Below are positions 33,108-44,211 of a stretch of DNA of 64,000 nt, one piece after another; position 1 is the stretch's first letter, and the number at the start of each line of letters is the position of its first letter. Below the pieces are notes generated by a model. It did no database searches and had not been told where the DNA came from. It saw only the letters and a program-made list of their open reading frames with translations. The DNA comes from Microbacterium oxydans (lineage in GTDB: Bacteria; Actinomycetota; Actinomycetes; Actinomycetales; Microbacteriaceae). A program made the position numbers and the translations under genes. Location: positions 62,001-126,000 of the forward strand of contig NZ_BJOG01000005.1 of assembly GCF_006540085.1 (NCBI RefSeq), read 5' to 3'.

Positions 33108-34673
33108 TCAGTTCTTGCCGAAGAGCTTCTGGATCTCGGCGAGGTCGGCCTCGCTCGGAGCCTGGGCAGCACCGCCGCCGATCCCGAACCCCGATCCGGT
33201 GGGCGTGGTCGTGGAGGATGCGATGCCCGCGTTCTCCGCTGCACGCTTCGCAGGGTTTCCCGAGCGGGACTTGCCGGAGGAGGACTTGCTCTTCTTCCCT
33301 CGCTTGGACGACGCGCCGGGTCGTCCCATACCAGGCACGGGTCCCATGCCGGGGATGTTGGGGGTACCCCCACGAGCGACGGTCTTCATCATCTTCGCGG
33401 CCTGCTCGAAGCGCTGCACGAGCTGGTTCACATCCGTGACGGTCATGCCGGAGCCGCGGGCGATACGCAGCCGACGCGAGCCGTTGAGAACCTTCGGGTT
33501 GCGTCGCTCGCCCGGAGTCATCGAGCGGATGATCGCCTCGGTGCGGTCGATCTCGCGCTCGTCGAAGTCGTCGAGCTGCTGCTTCATCTGCCCCATGCCC
33601 GGGAGCATCCCGAGCATCTTCTTCATGGAGCCCATCTTCTTCATCTGCTGAAGCTGCTCGAGGAAGTCCTCGAGGGTGAAGGCCTCGGTTGCGAGCTTCT
33701 CGGCCATCTTCATGGCCTCTTCCTCATCGAAGGCCTGCTGGGCCTGCTCGATGAGGGTCAGGATGTCGCCGAGGTCGAGGATGCGGCTCGCCATGCGGTC
33801 GGGGTGGAACGGTTCGAGGTCCTCGAGACGCTCACCGGTCGAGGCGAAGATGATCGGGCGTCCGGTCACGGAGGCCACCGAGAGCGCAGCGCCACCACGG
33901 GCGTCACCATCGAGCTTCGACAGGACGACGCCGGTGAAATCGACGCCCTCCTGGAAGGCCTTGGCGGTGTTCACCGCATCCTGACCGATCATCGCGTCGA
34001 TGACGAACAGCACTTCGTCGGGGGTCACGGCCTTGCGGATGTCCGCAGCCTGCTTCATCAGCTCGGCATCGACGCCGAGGCGTCCGGCGGTGTCGATGAT
34101 GACGACGTCGTGCTGCTGACGACGGGCATACTCGACACCGTCGCGCGACACCTTCACCGGGTCGCCGACGCCGTTGCCGGGCTCCGGAGCGAACACGGTC
34201 GCGCCCGCCTGCTCCGCGACCACCTGCAGCTGGTTGACGGCATTCGGACGCTGGAGGTCTGCGGCCACGAGCAGAGGCGTGTGCCCCTCGCCCTCGAGCT
34301 GCTTGGCCAGCTTGCCGGCGAAGGTCGTCTTACCCGAGCCCTGGAGTCCCGCGAGCATGATCACGGTCGGTGCCGTCTTCGCGAACTGCAGGCGGCGCTG
34401 TTCGCCGCCGAGGATCTGCACGAGCTCCTCGTTGACGATCTGCACCACCTGCTGCGCCGGATTCAGCGCCTTGTTGACCTCGTCGCCGAGGGCACGCTCG
34501 CGCACCTTCGCCGTGAAGTCCTTGACCACCACGAGCGCGACGTCGGCGTCGAGCAGAGCGCGACGGATCTCGCGCACGGTGCCGTCGACATCGGCGGCGG
34601 TGAGCTTTCCCTTCGTGCGCAGATTGCGGAAGGTTTCGGTGAGCCGATCGGAGAGCGAGCCAAAGGTAGCCAT
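33108..34673 (-). CDS. ffh: Signal recognition particle protein Ffh
   Basis: A 521-aa SRP54 GTPase. The N domain starts MATFGSLSDRLTETFRNLRTKGKLT. G motifs: GLQGSGKTTFAGKLA, DVVIIDTAGRLGVD and TGVVLSKLDGDARGG. The M domain (about 320-440) is methionine-rich. It binds signal peptides co-translationally and meets FtsY at the membrane. The C terminus has a long Gly/Ser/Lys tail. Confidence 0.97.
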   Translation of the reverse strand: MATFGSLSDRLTETFRNLRTKGKLTAADVDGTVREIRRALLDADVALVVVKDFTAKVRERALGDEVNKALNPAQQVVQIVNEELVQILGGEQRRLQFAKTAPTVIMLAGLQGSGKTTFAGKLAKQLEGEGHTPLLVAADLQRPNAVNQLQVVAEQAGATVFAPEPGNGVGDPVKVSRDGVEYARRQQHDVVIIDTAGRLGVDAELMKQAADIRKAVTPDEVLFVIDAMIGQDAVNTAKAFQEGVDFTGVVLSKLDGDARGGAALSVASVTGRPIIFASTGERLEDLEPFHPDRMASRILDLGDILTLIEQAQQAFDEEEAMKMAEKLATEAFTLEDFLEQLQQMKKMGSMKKMLGMLPGMGQMKQQLDDFDEREIDRTEAIIRSMTPGERRNPKVLNGSRRLRIARGSGMTVTDVNQLVQRFEQAAKMMKTVARGGTPNIPGMGPVPGMGRPGASSKRGKKSKSSSGKSRSGNPAKRAAENAGIASSTTTPTGSGFGIGGGAAQAPSEADLAEIQKLFGKN

Positions 34674-34725
34674 GGTGCGTACGATTCTACGCGAGTGAAG
34701 CGGCGCCGCTCAGCGCCGTGCGGGC

Positions 34726-35310
34726 TCAGGACCAGGGCAGGTCGTGAATCATCGCCAGCGCTTCCCGCAACACGGTCTCCGGCGTTCCGCGCCCCGCGCC
34801 CTGCTCTGCCCACACGCGCAGCGACGAGAGCACCGCAGCCGCGTGCGCCGCCCCGAGGATGTCGGCCCGGATCACGTCCACGCCCGCCGAGGACGCCGCG
34901 AGCGACACGGCAGCGGACAAGCGTGCCATTCGCAGGCCGGTGTCGCGCACGAGCTCGTCCTCCAGCCCCATCGCCCCCGCGTTGCGAAGGGCGAGAGCAA
35001 GCGGATCCGGTGCGAAGTCGTGGACGACCCGCAGCAGGATCTCCCGCACCGACTCCCCCGTCGCGACCCGGCCCAGGCCCCGGAGAGACTCGACAGCCTC
35101 ACCGACCCGTTCGTCGATTCCTGACCACAGCACGTCGCTCTTCGAAGCGAAGTAGTTGAAGAAACTCGAACGGCTCACCCCGGCGCGCTGCGTGATGTCC
35201 GCCACCGAAGTGGCAGCGTAACCGCGTTCCAAGAAGAGCTCGCACGCAGCCTCGGCGAGCGTCTCCCGTGACGATGCCTTCGGGCGCCCGGCTTTCCCCG
35301 TCGAACTCAT
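34726..35310 (-). CDS. TetR-family transcriptional regulator
   Basis: A 194-aa TetR regulator. The HTH is in [41 protein letters not shown]. The C-terminal ligand domain is family-divergent. It lies divergent to lipB, 97 bases away; what it controls is unknown. Confidence 0.92.
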   Translation of the reverse strand: MSSTGKAGRPKASSRETLAEAACELFLERGYAATSVADITQRAGVSRSSFFNYFASKSDVLWSGIDERVGEAVESLRGLGRVATGESVREILLRVVHDFAPDPLALALRNAGAMGLEDELVRDTGLRMARLSAAVSLAASSAGVDVIRADILGAAHAAAVLSSLRVWAEQGAGRGTPETVLREALAMIHDLPWS

Positions 35311-35407
35311 GCACTCACGCTACCGCGCGGCGCGGATCGAGAACGCCGTCCTCGACCCGAAGGAGTATTGTTGCTCTCAGTCCATTTACACCGAAGGCGG
35401 TTCTGTG

Positions 35408-36061
35408 ATGCTCGAGATCCTCACGCCCGGGTTCGTTCCTACGCCGGTGCCGTACCTCGACGGGTGGGAGCTTCAGCGCCGGGTCCATGCCGACGTGGTC
35501 GCAGGCACTCGGCAGGACACCCTCATCCTGCTCGAGCACGAAGCCGTGTACACGGCGGGCAAGCGCACGGAACCGCATGAGCGTCCGCACGACGGCACGC
35601 CGGTGATCGACGTCGATCGCGGCGGCAAGATCACCTGGCACGGCCCAGGACAGCTGGTCGGCTATCCGATCGTCCGCCTCGGCGAGCCTATCGACGTGGT
35701 CGCCCACGTGCGCCGACTGGAGCGTCTGCTCATCGAGGTGCTGCGCCCGCTCGGAGTCGACGGCTATCAGGTGGAGGGCCGCAGCGGCGTCTGGGTGCGC
35801 CGCCCGCTCTCCGAGGACAAGGTAGCCGCGATCGGGGTACGGGTGCAGCAAGGAGTCACGATGCACGGCTTCGCCATCAACTGCGACAACTCCCTGGCCG
35901 GTTTCCGCGGCATCATCCCGTGCGGCATCACCGACGCGGGTGTCACGACCGTGAGCGAGGTCACGGGATCCTCCGTCTCGCCCCGTGACCTCGTCGATGC
36001 CGTGACCCGTGCGTTTCTCGCCGAATACTCGACCCCCGAACTGTCAGGAGCCCACGCATGA
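35408..36061 (+). CDS. lipB: Octanoyltransferase LipB
   Basis: A 217-aa enzyme moving octanoyl groups from acyl carrier protein to lipoyl domains. [21 protein letters not shown] is the LipB signature, and the catalytic pair lies in [12 protein letters not shown] (Cys). The ATG at 35408 was chosen because upstream residues are unrelated. Its stop overlaps lipA (ATGA at 36058-36061). Confidence 0.95.
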   Translation: MLEILTPGFVPTPVPYLDGWELQRRVHADVVAGTRQDTLILLEHEAVYTAGKRTEPHERPHDGTPVIDVDRGGKITWHGPGQLVGYPIVRLGEPIDVVAHVRRLERLLIEVLRPLGVDGYQVEGRSGVWVRRPLSEDKVAAIGVRVQQGVTMHGFAINCDNSLAGFRGIIPCGITDAGVTTVSEVTGSSVSPRDLVDAVTRAFLAEYSTPELSGAHA

Positions 36062-37047
36062 CCGCCGCACCCGAGGGCCGGAAGCTCCTCCGTCTGGAGA
36101 TCCGCAACGCCGAGACACCGATCGAGCGCAAGCCCGAGTGGATCAAGACCAAGGCGAAGATGGGTCCGGAGTACACGGCGTTGCACTCGCTCGTGAAGAG
36201 CGAAGACCTGCACACCGTGTGCCAGGAGGCCGGCTGTCCGAACATCTACGAGTGCTGGGAGGATCGCGAAGCGACGTTCCTCATCGGCGGGTCGCAATGC
36301 ACGCGTCGCTGCGACTTCTGCCAGATCGACACCGGCAAGCCGGCTGACTACGACACCGACGAGCCCCGCCGCGTCGCCGAGAGTGTGCAGCGGATGAACC
36401 TCCGGTACGCGACCGTGACCAGCGTGGCCCGTGACGACCTGCCCGACACGGGTGCCTGGCTCAACGCGGAGACCGTCAGGAAGATCCACGAGCTCAACCC
36501 GAACACCGGGGTGGAGCTGCTCGCGAACGAGCACAACGCCGATCCGGCTTTCCTCAACCAGATCTTCGACGCCCGACCAGAGGTGTTCGCGCACAACGTG
36601 GAGACCGTTCCCCGCATCTTCAAGCGCATCCGACCCGCTTTCCGCTACGAGCGCTCGCTGAACGTGCTCACTCAAGCCCGCGACGCCGGGCTCATCACGA
36701 AGTCCAACCTCATCCTGGGCATGGGCGAGGAGCCGGAGGAGGTCGTGCAGGCGCTCAACGATCTGCACGATGCCGGCTGCGACATCATCACGATCACGCA
36801 GTATCTCCGCCCGACACCGCGGCACCACCCGGTCTCTCGTTGGGTGAAGCCCGCGGAGTTCGTGGAGTTCAAGGAGGAAGCCGAGCGCATCGGTTTCCTC
36901 GGCGTCCTCGCCGGTCCGCTCGTGCGCTCCTCCTACCGGGCGGGGCGCCTGTGGGCGCAGTCGATGACGTCCAAGGGCCGCGAGATCCCCGCGCACCTCT
37001 CCCACATCGCAGCGAGCGCCGATCTCGGATTCGCCCAGGCCGTCTGA
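36058..37047 (+). CDS. lipA: Lipoyl synthase
   Basis: A 329-aa radical-SAM enzyme inserting two sulfurs into octanoyl groups. The auxiliary cluster Cys motif is [12 protein letters not shown] and the radical-SAM cluster is CTRRCDFC. Translation is coupled to lipB by a four-base overlap. Together they provide lipoate for the dehydrogenase complexes. Confidence 0.97.
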   Translation: MTAAPEGRKLLRLEIRNAETPIERKPEWIKTKAKMGPEYTALHSLVKSEDLHTVCQEAGCPNIYECWEDREATFLIGGSQCTRRCDFCQIDTGKPADYDTDEPRRVAESVQRMNLRYATVTSVARDDLPDTGAWLNAETVRKIHELNPNTGVELLANEHNADPAFLNQIFDARPEVFAHNVETVPRIFKRIRPAFRYERSLNVLTQARDAGLITKSNLILGMGEEPEEVVQALNDLHDAGCDIITITQYLRPTPRHHPVSRWVKPAEFVEFKEEAERIGFLGVLAGPLVRSSYRAGRLWAQSMTSKGREIPAHLSHIAASADLGFAQAV

Positions 37048-37080
37048 CCTCGTCGCTGCCCGGGGTAGCCGCTCGTGCGG

Positions 37081-37581
37081 CTAGTCCGCGCTCATCACCG
37101 ACTGCACGCTGCCGTCGGAGCCGAGGTTGACGAGCAGGACGTCATCTGACGAGCTGTCGTCGAGCGCGTACTCGAGCACCGCGAACGGTTCCGAGCCCCC
37201 ATGCTCGTCGGCGAGGATCGTCATGCTCATGAGCCGGAGCGAGCGGATGATGTCGACGGCGGCGTCTCCCGACACGTCGACGAGCACGTCGGGCAAGTCA
37301 TCGCCGTACGCCTCCTGCTGCTGAAGGATGTACTCGGTGACCTCGCTGGTGCGGTCGTCCACCTCTGCGAGCATGCCTCGACGCGCCGTGTCGTCGACGC
37401 TCTCCAGGCCCGCGATGAGCGAGGCGGCGATGTCGAGCGCATCGGACGAGACGTCGTCCTGGTCCGGAGCGGTCAGGTCCACGGTCACACTCTGATCACC
37501 GAGCTCCACGGTCTCCGACCAGAAGATCGATCCGTCCGGGCCCGAGGACAGGAGTCCGAAGTAGTCGTGTTCGATCGCCAT
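37081..37581 (-). CDS. Hypothetical protein, DUF2004-like
   Basis: A 166-aa acidic cytosolic protein (MAIEHDYFGLLSSGPDGSIFWSETVELGDQSVTVDLTA). The opening DYFG motif and the later helical middle resemble the DUF2004 family, as far as I can recall. No catalytic motif. It lies between lipA and ftsY on the minus strand. Confidence 0.7.
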   Translation of the reverse strand: MAIEHDYFGLLSSGPDGSIFWSETVELGDQSVTVDLTAPDQDDVSSDALDIAASLIAGLESVDDTARRGMLAEVDDRTSEVTEYILQQQEAYGDDLPDVLVDVSGDAAVDIIRSLRLMSMTILADEHGGSEPFAVLEYALDDSSSDDVLLVNLGSDGSVQSVMSAD

Positions 37582-37625
37582 AACGCTATGAAACCAGCCT
37601 CGTGCTCACTGCGGTAGTCCCGTCG

Positions 37626-38498
<873 letters not shown>

Positions 38499-38554
38499 CC
38501 CACCAGCCTACGGGGTGCTCAGCGGATGGAAGGCGTGCGCGCCGATGGACTCGG

Positions 38555-41500
38555 TCAGACCGCGGCCGCAGCTCGGTCGCCGACCCGCTGTCCTACGACC
38601 GCCGAGACGCCGTCCTGCCGCATCGAGACGCCGTACAGCGCATCAGCGATCTCCATCGTGCGCTTCTGATGCGTGATGACGAGGAGTTGCGAACTCTCCC
38701 GCAGCTGCTCGAACACGGTCAGCAGACGACCGAGGTTCGCGTCGTCCAGAGCTGCCTCCACCTCGTCGAGGATGTAGAACGGGCTCGGCCGAGCCTTGAA
38801 GATCGCGACCAGCAGAGCCACCGCCGCGAGCGACCTCTCGCCGCCCGACAGCAGCGACAGGCGCTCGATCTTCTTTCCCACAGGACGGACCGACACCTCG
38901 ATGCCGGTGGTCAGCATGTTGTCGGGATCTGTGAGCGAGATGCTGCCCGTTCCCCCCGGGAACAGCAGCGGGAACACCTGGCCGAAGGCCTCCTTCGTGT
39001 CCTCGAAGGCGCTCGCGAAGATGGTCTGCATCCGCTCGTCGAGGTCGGCGATGATCGTCAGCAGGTCCTGTCGCGTCTGAGTGAGGTCGGCCAGCTGCTC
39101 GGTGAGGAAGGCGTGGCGTTGCTCCAGCGCGGCGAACTCCTCGAGGGCCAGGGGGTTGACGCGTCCGAGCTGCGCCAGCTTGCGCTCTGCCTCTGCGAGA
39201 CGGCGCTGCTGGATGCGGCGATCGAAAGGAATCGCCGCGGCGCCGTCTCCGGTGTCTCGGTCCGCCGCTGTCGTCGCGGTCGGATCGCGCGGGACGAGCT
39301 GGTCAGGACCATATTCCGCGATGAGAATATCTTCGTCCAGGGCCAGTTCAGAGGAGACCCGCTCCAGCAGGCTGTTCAGGTGCAGCTTCTTCTCGTGTAT
39401 CTGCAGCTCGAGCCCGTGCACGCTCTCGGTGAGCCCTGTCAGACGTTCGCGCAGCGATGCCTCCTGAGCCCTGAGGCCGACGAGTTCCTGGTTCTGGGCC
39501 GACCGAGCGGCCTCGGCCTCTTTGAGCGCGAGACGTGCCTCGGCTACGGAACGATCGAGCGAATCGAGGATGCGCGGCAACTCGTCCGCAACGCCTGAGG
39601 CCGACTCCCGCTGCGCGCGGCGGATGACCGCGCGTCGGGCCGCCTCAGCCGCAGCGTCACGTTCCTGCTCGCGCTGCCGTTCCAGGCTCGCGACCCTGGA
39701 CTGCGCGGCGCGGACGCGCTCGCGCAGGGTCTCGATCTCGAGTCGAGCCCGCACCTCGCCCTCACGTGCCAGCTCGAGAGCTTCGAGGAGCCCGTCCCGT
39801 GCGGATGCATCCAGAACCGGCCGCGGCGCTGCGATCGCTTCGTCCAATGCCGCTTTCGCCGCCTCCGCCTTCTCCTCCGCCTCGGAGACGGCGGACTGCG
39901 CCTGCGCGAGCCCGGTCTCCAGCCTCTCGCACTCCGCGACGGCGGATTCGTGTCGCACGGTGATCCGGTTGACCTGCTCCGCGTGCGTGGCGAGGGCAGC
40001 GTCGTGTTCGCGGAGCGCTCGAAGAGCCTCCTTGGCCTGCCGTCTCGTCGTCTCGACCGCCTCGTCGGCATCCCGACGAGCTTCACGGAGCGAGTCCGCC
40101 ACGATCCGGATCTCCGCCAAGCGTTCGGCTGCGGCATCGCGTTCAGCCGCGAGCTCGAGACGCGAGCGCTCACCGCCCGAGCCGGTGCGAAGGGTCTGAG
40201 CCGTGATCACGTCTCCGCCGAGGGTGACGATGGTGGTCCCGGTGTCCCCCTTCGCATCGAGTGCAGACCGCGCCGCTCTGGCCGAGTCGAGGTCATCCGC
40301 TATCAGCACATGCGACAGGATGCCCAGCACTCCCTCGGGGGCGGTAACGACGTCGACGGCGGGCACGACGCCTGCCAGGGACGGCAACGCCGCGTGCGGT
40401 CGCGGCGAGTCGGCGATGACGAAGTCCACCACTCCCCTGCGCTGTTGCGCCGATTCGACGGCCATCGCGAAGGCATCAGACGCCGTGTCGATGAGCACGC
40501 CCTCCGCAAGCGGCCCGAGGACCGCGGACACCGCCGCCTCATAGCCGGCACGTACCTGCACGGCATCGCCGACCAGGCCGCGGACGCCACGTCCTCCGGC
40601 GCTGACGATCTCCGCCGCACCGCCGGAGAGCGCCAGAGCGCTGCTCAGCGCGGATGTCTTGGCGGTCAAGGAGTCGACTTCACGCTCAGCCGAGTGCAGA
40701 CGCTCCCGGAGCGACTCGCGCTCGGTCTCCGCCGCCGTGGCGGCCCGCTGCGCGCTCTCGTATGCCGCCGCATGCTCGACGGCCGTACCCTCCGGTGCCT
40801 CGGCGTCGTCGATGGACTCCAGTGCCTCAGCCGATTCCCGCCGACGAGCGTTCGCGGCCTCGAGGGCGTTCTCCTGGCGGAGAACCGCCCCTCGGACCGC
40901 GGCGAGAGCTGACGCCGCAGCCTCGGCGGATCCCCGCAAGGCAGACAGTCGCATGTCGTACTGGGAGACGAGCGCGCTCTGCTCGGCGATGTCGACATCG
41001 AGGGTGTCGAGTTCCGCGCGCGCGTGCACGACCTCTCGGCTCGCGGCGGCTGCCGCGTCCTGGGCGTCACCCAGTCCCGCAGAGATCGTGTCGATCTCGG
41101 CTCTCGCCTCGTCGATCGTGGCCTGTGTCACGGTGATCGCGGTGACCGCGGCATCGTCGTCGTCCGTGCCGAGCAGCGCGAGGCGCTGATTCGCGAGCGT
41201 GTAGAGCCCGCGCATCCGCTCCTGCACCTGCTCGAGACCGAACGCCACGCTGCGCGCCTCGTCCACGGCGACGGAGTTCTGATCCTGTTCGAGCCGCGCG
41301 ATGCTCGCGCGAACCGTCTCCGCCTGGTCGGACAGAACGAGACGCTCGGTGTGGCGCTCGTGCTCGGTCCGAGTGTGGTCAGCGAGAGCGGCACGCAGAG
41401 AAACCACGTCGTCCGCGAAGAGACGCGCCTTGGCATCACGCACCACGGCGGCGATGGTCTGCGCCTCGCGCGCGATCTCGGCCTGTCTTCCCAGAGGCTT

Positions 41501-42106
41501 GAGCTGCCGCCGGATCTCGCCCGCGAGATCGCTCAATCGGGTGAGATTCGTCTCCATCGCATCGAGCTTGCGGAGCGTCTTCTCCTTGCGACGTCGATGC
41601 TTGAGGATTCCCGCCGCTTCCTCGATGAATCCTCGGCGGTCCTCGGGCGACGCCTGCAGCACGGTGTCGAGACGTCCCTGGCCGACGATGACGTGCATCT
41701 CGCGTCCGAGTCCCGAGTCGCTCAGAAGCTCTTGAACGTCGAGGAGACGACAGCCCTCGCCATTGATGGCGTACTCGCTCGAACCGTTGCGGAACAGGGT
41801 GCGACTGATCGTCACCTCTGCGAACTCGATCGGCAGCGCCCCATCGGAGTTGTCGATCGTCAGCTGCACCTCGGCCCGACCGAGAGGACCGCGTGTCGAC
41901 GTGCCGGCGAAGATGACGTCTTCCATCTTCCCGCCGCGGAGAGTCTTCGCACCCTGTTCGCCCATCACCCAGGCGAGCGCGTCGACGACGTTCGACTTTC
42001 CGGAACCGTTCGGTCCGACGATGCAGGTGACCCCGGGCTCGAAGACGAAGCTCGTCGGCTGCGCGAACGACTTGAACCCTTTGAGCGTCAGGCTCTTCAG
42101 ATGCAT
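38555..42106 (-). CDS. smc: Chromosome partition protein SMC
   Basis: A 1183-aa SMC ATPase. Walker A is GPNGSGKSNVVDALAWVMGEQ (about 32-40), coiled-coil arms flank a hinge at about 500-640 (GVRGLVGDAVQVRAGYEAAV...), and the C-terminal head has LSGGERSLAAVALL and Walker B FYILDEVEAALDD. It compacts and segregates the chromosome with ScpA/ScpB, which are outside the window. Confidence 0.97.
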   Translation of the reverse strand: MHLKSLTLKGFKSFAQPTSFVFEPGVTCIVGPNGSGKSNVVDALAWVMGEQGAKTLRGGKMEDVIFAGTSTRGPLGRAEVQLTIDNSDGALPIEFAEVTISRTLFRNGSSEYAINGEGCRLLDVQELLSDSGLGREMHVIVGQGRLDTVLQASPEDRRGFIEEAAGILKHRRRKEKTLRKLDAMETNLTRLSDLAGEIRRQLKPLGRQAEIAREAQTIAAVVRDAKARLFADDVVSLRAALADHTRTEHERHTERLVLSDQAETVRASIARLEQDQNSVAVDEARSVAFGLEQVQERMRGLYTLANQRLALLGTDDDDAAVTAITVTQATIDEARAEIDTISAGLGDAQDAAAAASREVVHARAELDTLDVDIAEQSALVSQYDMRLSALRGSAEAAASALAAVRGAVLRQENALEAANARRRESAEALESIDDAEAPEGTAVEHAAAYESAQRAATAAETERESLRERLHSAEREVDSLTAKTSALSSALALSGGAAEIVSAGGRGVRGLVGDAVQVRAGYEAAVSAVLGPLAEGVLIDTASDAFAMAVESAQQRRGVVDFVIADSPRPHAALPSLAGVVPAVDVVTAPEGVLGILSHVLIADDLDSARAARSALDAKGDTGTTIVTLGGDVITAQTLRTGSGGERSRLELAAERDAAAERLAEIRIVADSLREARRDADEAVETTRRQAKEALRALREHDAALATHAEQVNRITVRHESAVAECERLETGLAQAQSAVSEAEEKAEAAKAALDEAIAAPRPVLDASARDGLLEALELAREGEVRARLEIETLRERVRAAQSRVASLERQREQERDAAAEAARRAVIRRAQRESASGVADELPRILDSLDRSVAEARLALKEAEAARSAQNQELVGLRAQEASLRERLTGLTESVHGLELQIHEKKLHLNSLLERVSSELALDEDILIAEYGPDQLVPRDPTATTAADRDTGDGAAAIPFDRRIQQRRLAEAERKLAQLGRVNPLALEEFAALEQRHAFLTEQLADLTQTRQDLLTIIADLDERMQTIFASAFEDTKEAFGQVFPLLFPGGTGSISLTDPDNMLTTGIEVSVRPVGKKIERLSLLSGGERSLAAVALLVAIFKARPSPFYILDEVEAALDDANLGRLLTVFEQLRESSQLLVITHQKRTMEIADALYGVSMRQDGVSAVVGQRVGDRAAAAV

Positions 42107-42234
42107 ACGGGCACCGCTCGTCCGGGGAGAATCACGCGGCTACGCTACCGGAATTCCGGGCCTGGAGCCTCATCCCGCGCGGGTCGACGGCGAACTCAAG
42201 AGGCCGGCGACACGCCGAGCGGAACAGTATGTGC

Positions 42235-42264
42235 TTGACGTGGCTCTCGCGGGTTCGCTACGGT
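42235..42264 (+). promoter_or_regulatory. Near-consensus promoter of the leader/GNAT/ABC operon
   Basis: TTGACG (42235-42240), an 18-base spacer and TACGGT (42259-42264). Transcription would start near 42271, about 30 bases before a small ORF with a very strong ribosome site. Confidence 0.6.
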
Positions 42265-42298
42265 GGCCTCCGGATCGCCACACGAAAGGAGGTTACCG

Positions 42299-42412
42299 AT
42301 GATTACGACTCAGCTCAACGCACAGGCCACTGGCCTCGCCGCGCCCGCGCACTTTGCGCCGCGCCCTGCGTTCTCGGTAACCGCCGGCGTCCGCATGAGC
42401 GCTCTCTCGTAG
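42299..42412 (+). CDS. 37-aa leader peptide with strong SD
   Basis: ATG at 42299 preceded by AAAGGAGGT at about 42288-42296, the strongest ribosome site in the window. The peptide reads MITTQLNAQATGLAAPAHFA then PRPAFSVTAGVRMSALS and stops at TAG 42410-42412. The product has no domain. It is followed by 222 bases containing three hairpins before the next gene, so it looks like a translated leader that senses ribosome stalling. Confidence 0.7.
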   Translation: MITTQLNAQATGLAAPAHFAPRPAFSVTAGVRMSALS

Positions 42413-42479
42413 AACCGCAACCCGACTCTCCAGACCTCCCGTAGGTCCAGTCCGGCCGTTTCTCTCGCGCCCCCTCCGC

Positions 42480-42602
42480 AGATCTGCCACGCAGATCTCG
42501 GCACATCCCGCATCCGCTGGCCGCCTCTTCGGCCTGCGTCGACGCCTGCTCTCCCGCACCGTTCGCAGCTGCATCCGCAGCCGACGTGCGGTGCTTCCGC
42601 AC
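42480..42602 (+). promoter_or_regulatory. Attenuator-like leader with three hairpins
   Basis: Three perfect stems: AGATCTGC/GCAGATCT (42480-42498), GGCCG/CGGCC (42519-42534) and GTGCGG/CCGCAC (42586-42602). They fill the stretch between the leader peptide stop and the 94-aa gene. No T run follows, so any control could act on translation or Rho rather than through an intrinsic terminator. Confidence 0.55.
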
Positions 42603-42634
42603 CCATCATCACCATCACTTCCGAAGGAACCACC

Positions 42635-42919
42635 GTGAACACCACGTTGCACCGCAGCGACATCCACCCGCCCGATATCGAGGACCACGAGGTCCTCCAG
42701 ATTCCCCGCCCCGATGAACTGCGTCGCCTTTCGATGGCAGATCGTCTCTCCCTCAGGATCGGCCTCTGGCTCTTCCAGAGGGCACAGCGTCCGCGGCACA
42801 CCCGTCGCGGCCTGCGCATCGATCCGGCCGACCTGTTCCTCCTCGGCGAGCAGCGTCATCGCTCCGCCGCCGAGTCGTACGCCCTGCTCACGTACGACAT
42901 GCAGCGCGGCATGCGCTGA
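42635..42919 (+). CDS. Hypothetical protein, 94 aa, in attenuated operon
   Basis: A GTG start with GAAGGA upstream gives VNTTLHRSDIHPPDIEDHEV and a basic region RLSLRIGLWLFQRAQRPRHTRR. The RLSLRIGLWLF part could be an amphipathic helix. No recognised family. It precedes the double-GNAT gene by 111 bases and is probably in the same transcript. Confidence 0.7.
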   Translation: MNTTLHRSDIHPPDIEDHEVLQIPRPDELRRLSMADRLSLRIGLWLFQRAQRPRHTRRGLRIDPADLFLLGEQRHRSAAESYALLTYDMQRGMR

Positions 42920-43030
42920 GGCCGTCGAGTCCATGACGAGCATCTCTGCGACGGCGTCCGCTCGCCTCACCCGCGAGCGGGCGCCGTCCCATCACAATCC
43001 CCTCCACACACCCCGCACGGAAGAACAGAC

Positions 43031-44110
43031 ATGAAGACCATGGAAACCACGATCACGCCGCTGATCGTCCCGGTCAGCCTGCAGAGCGAGGATGCCGCCG
43101 AGTTCCTCGCCTTCGGCGAGCTCAACAGGCTCGTCTGCGATGAGCAGGTGGGCCTCCCGGACCTCGCACCGGATGCCGCGCAGATGCTGCCGAACTGGCA
43201 GGACGACACGGATGCACTCGACGTGGGCTTCGTCGCCCGTATCGACGGCGACATCGTCGGCATGGTGACGATCTCCTTCGCCCAGGAAGCCGATGCTCAC
43301 GCCGCGGAGATCGACCTGCTGGTTCCGTCGGCCCACTGGGGCCGTGGCGTCGAAGAGGCGCTCCTCGACACAGCGGAGGCGGAAGCGCGCGCGCACGGTC
43401 GGAGTGTCCTGCAGATCTGGAGTCTGCACCGTCCCGAGGAGAGCGAACGGATGCTGATTCCCCGCACGGGCTGGGGGCGCGTACCGGCGACGCCGCTCTC
43501 CGACCTCGCGGAGGCACGCGGTTTCGTCCTCGAACAGGTGGAGCGCAACAGTGAGTACGACCTCCGAGGCGACTCGGACCTGCTTCGCGCGGCCCTGAGC
43601 GACGCGATCGCTCTGGCGGGCGAAGACTACGCACTGCTCGAATGGGACATGCCCACGCCTCCGGAGCTGAGGGCAGGGTTCGCCGCTGTGCTCGCCCGGC
43701 TGTCCACGGACGCACCCAGCGGCGACATGGACTTCGTCGAAGAGGTATGGGACGCCGAGCGGGTGGTGCGGCGTGAGGCGCGACTGCTCGGCGCCGGGCA
43801 GGCTGTCTCCGTGGCGGCAGTGCGTCATGTCCCGTCCGGGACCATCGTCGCGTACAACGAACTCCTCATCGCCGCCGATCGCACGGGTGTGACGCACCAG
43901 TTCGGAACGCTGGTGAGCAAGGACCACCGTGGCCATCGTCTGGGAACCATCGTCAAATGCGCCAACCTGCTCCGCTGGCGGGAGCTGATGCCGGAGTCGA
44001 CCGTCGTCTCCACTTTCAACGCCGAGGAGAACCGGCCGATGCTGAACATCAACGAGGCCATCGGCTTCGTGCCGGTCTCCTACGCCGGGGCATGGCAGAA
44101 GAAGCTCTGA
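43031..44110 (+). CDS. Double GNAT-fold acetyltransferase
   Basis: A 359-aa protein with two GNAT-like domains (about 10-170 and 185-359). The first has HWGRGVEEALLDTAEAEARAHG and the second has VSKDHRGHRLGTIVKCANL, which fits the acetyl-CoA loop, then MLNINEAIGFVPVSYAGAWQKK, the usual C-terminal strand and helix. Such double GNATs often modify antibiotics or small molecules. The substrate is unknown. Confidence 0.85.
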   Translation: MKTMETTITPLIVPVSLQSEDAAEFLAFGELNRLVCDEQVGLPDLAPDAAQMLPNWQDDTDALDVGFVARIDGDIVGMVTISFAQEADAHAAEIDLLVPSAHWGRGVEEALLDTAEAEARAHGRSVLQIWSLHRPEESERMLIPRTGWGRVPATPLSDLAEARGFVLEQVERNSEYDLRGDSDLLRAALSDAIALAGEDYALLEWDMPTPPELRAGFAAVLARLSTDAPSGDMDFVEEVWDAERVVRREARLLGAGQAVSVAAVRHVPSGTIVAYNELLIAADRTGVTHQFGTLVSKDHRGHRLGTIVKCANLLRWRELMPESTVVSTFNAEENRPMLNINEAIGFVPVSYAGAWQKKL

Positions 44111-44211
44111 CGAGGGTGCGGGCCCGATCTCATTCTCCGGGATGACGTCGAGCCCGCACCGTCATCCGCCCGGGCGACGACCGAGCCGGGCGGGACGGCG
44201 AGGCTGGAATC

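Noticed and set aside
33102..35159. Long plus-strand open frame opposite ffh
   Set aside because: It is an antisense shadow of ffh, caused by high GC codon use; the residues do not resemble a protein family.
42601..42615. Run of CATCATCACCATCAC (His codons) as a histidine leader or tag
   Set aside because: It is not in the frame of the leader peptide or the 94-aa gene, where it reads Ile-Ile-Thr-Ile-Thr.
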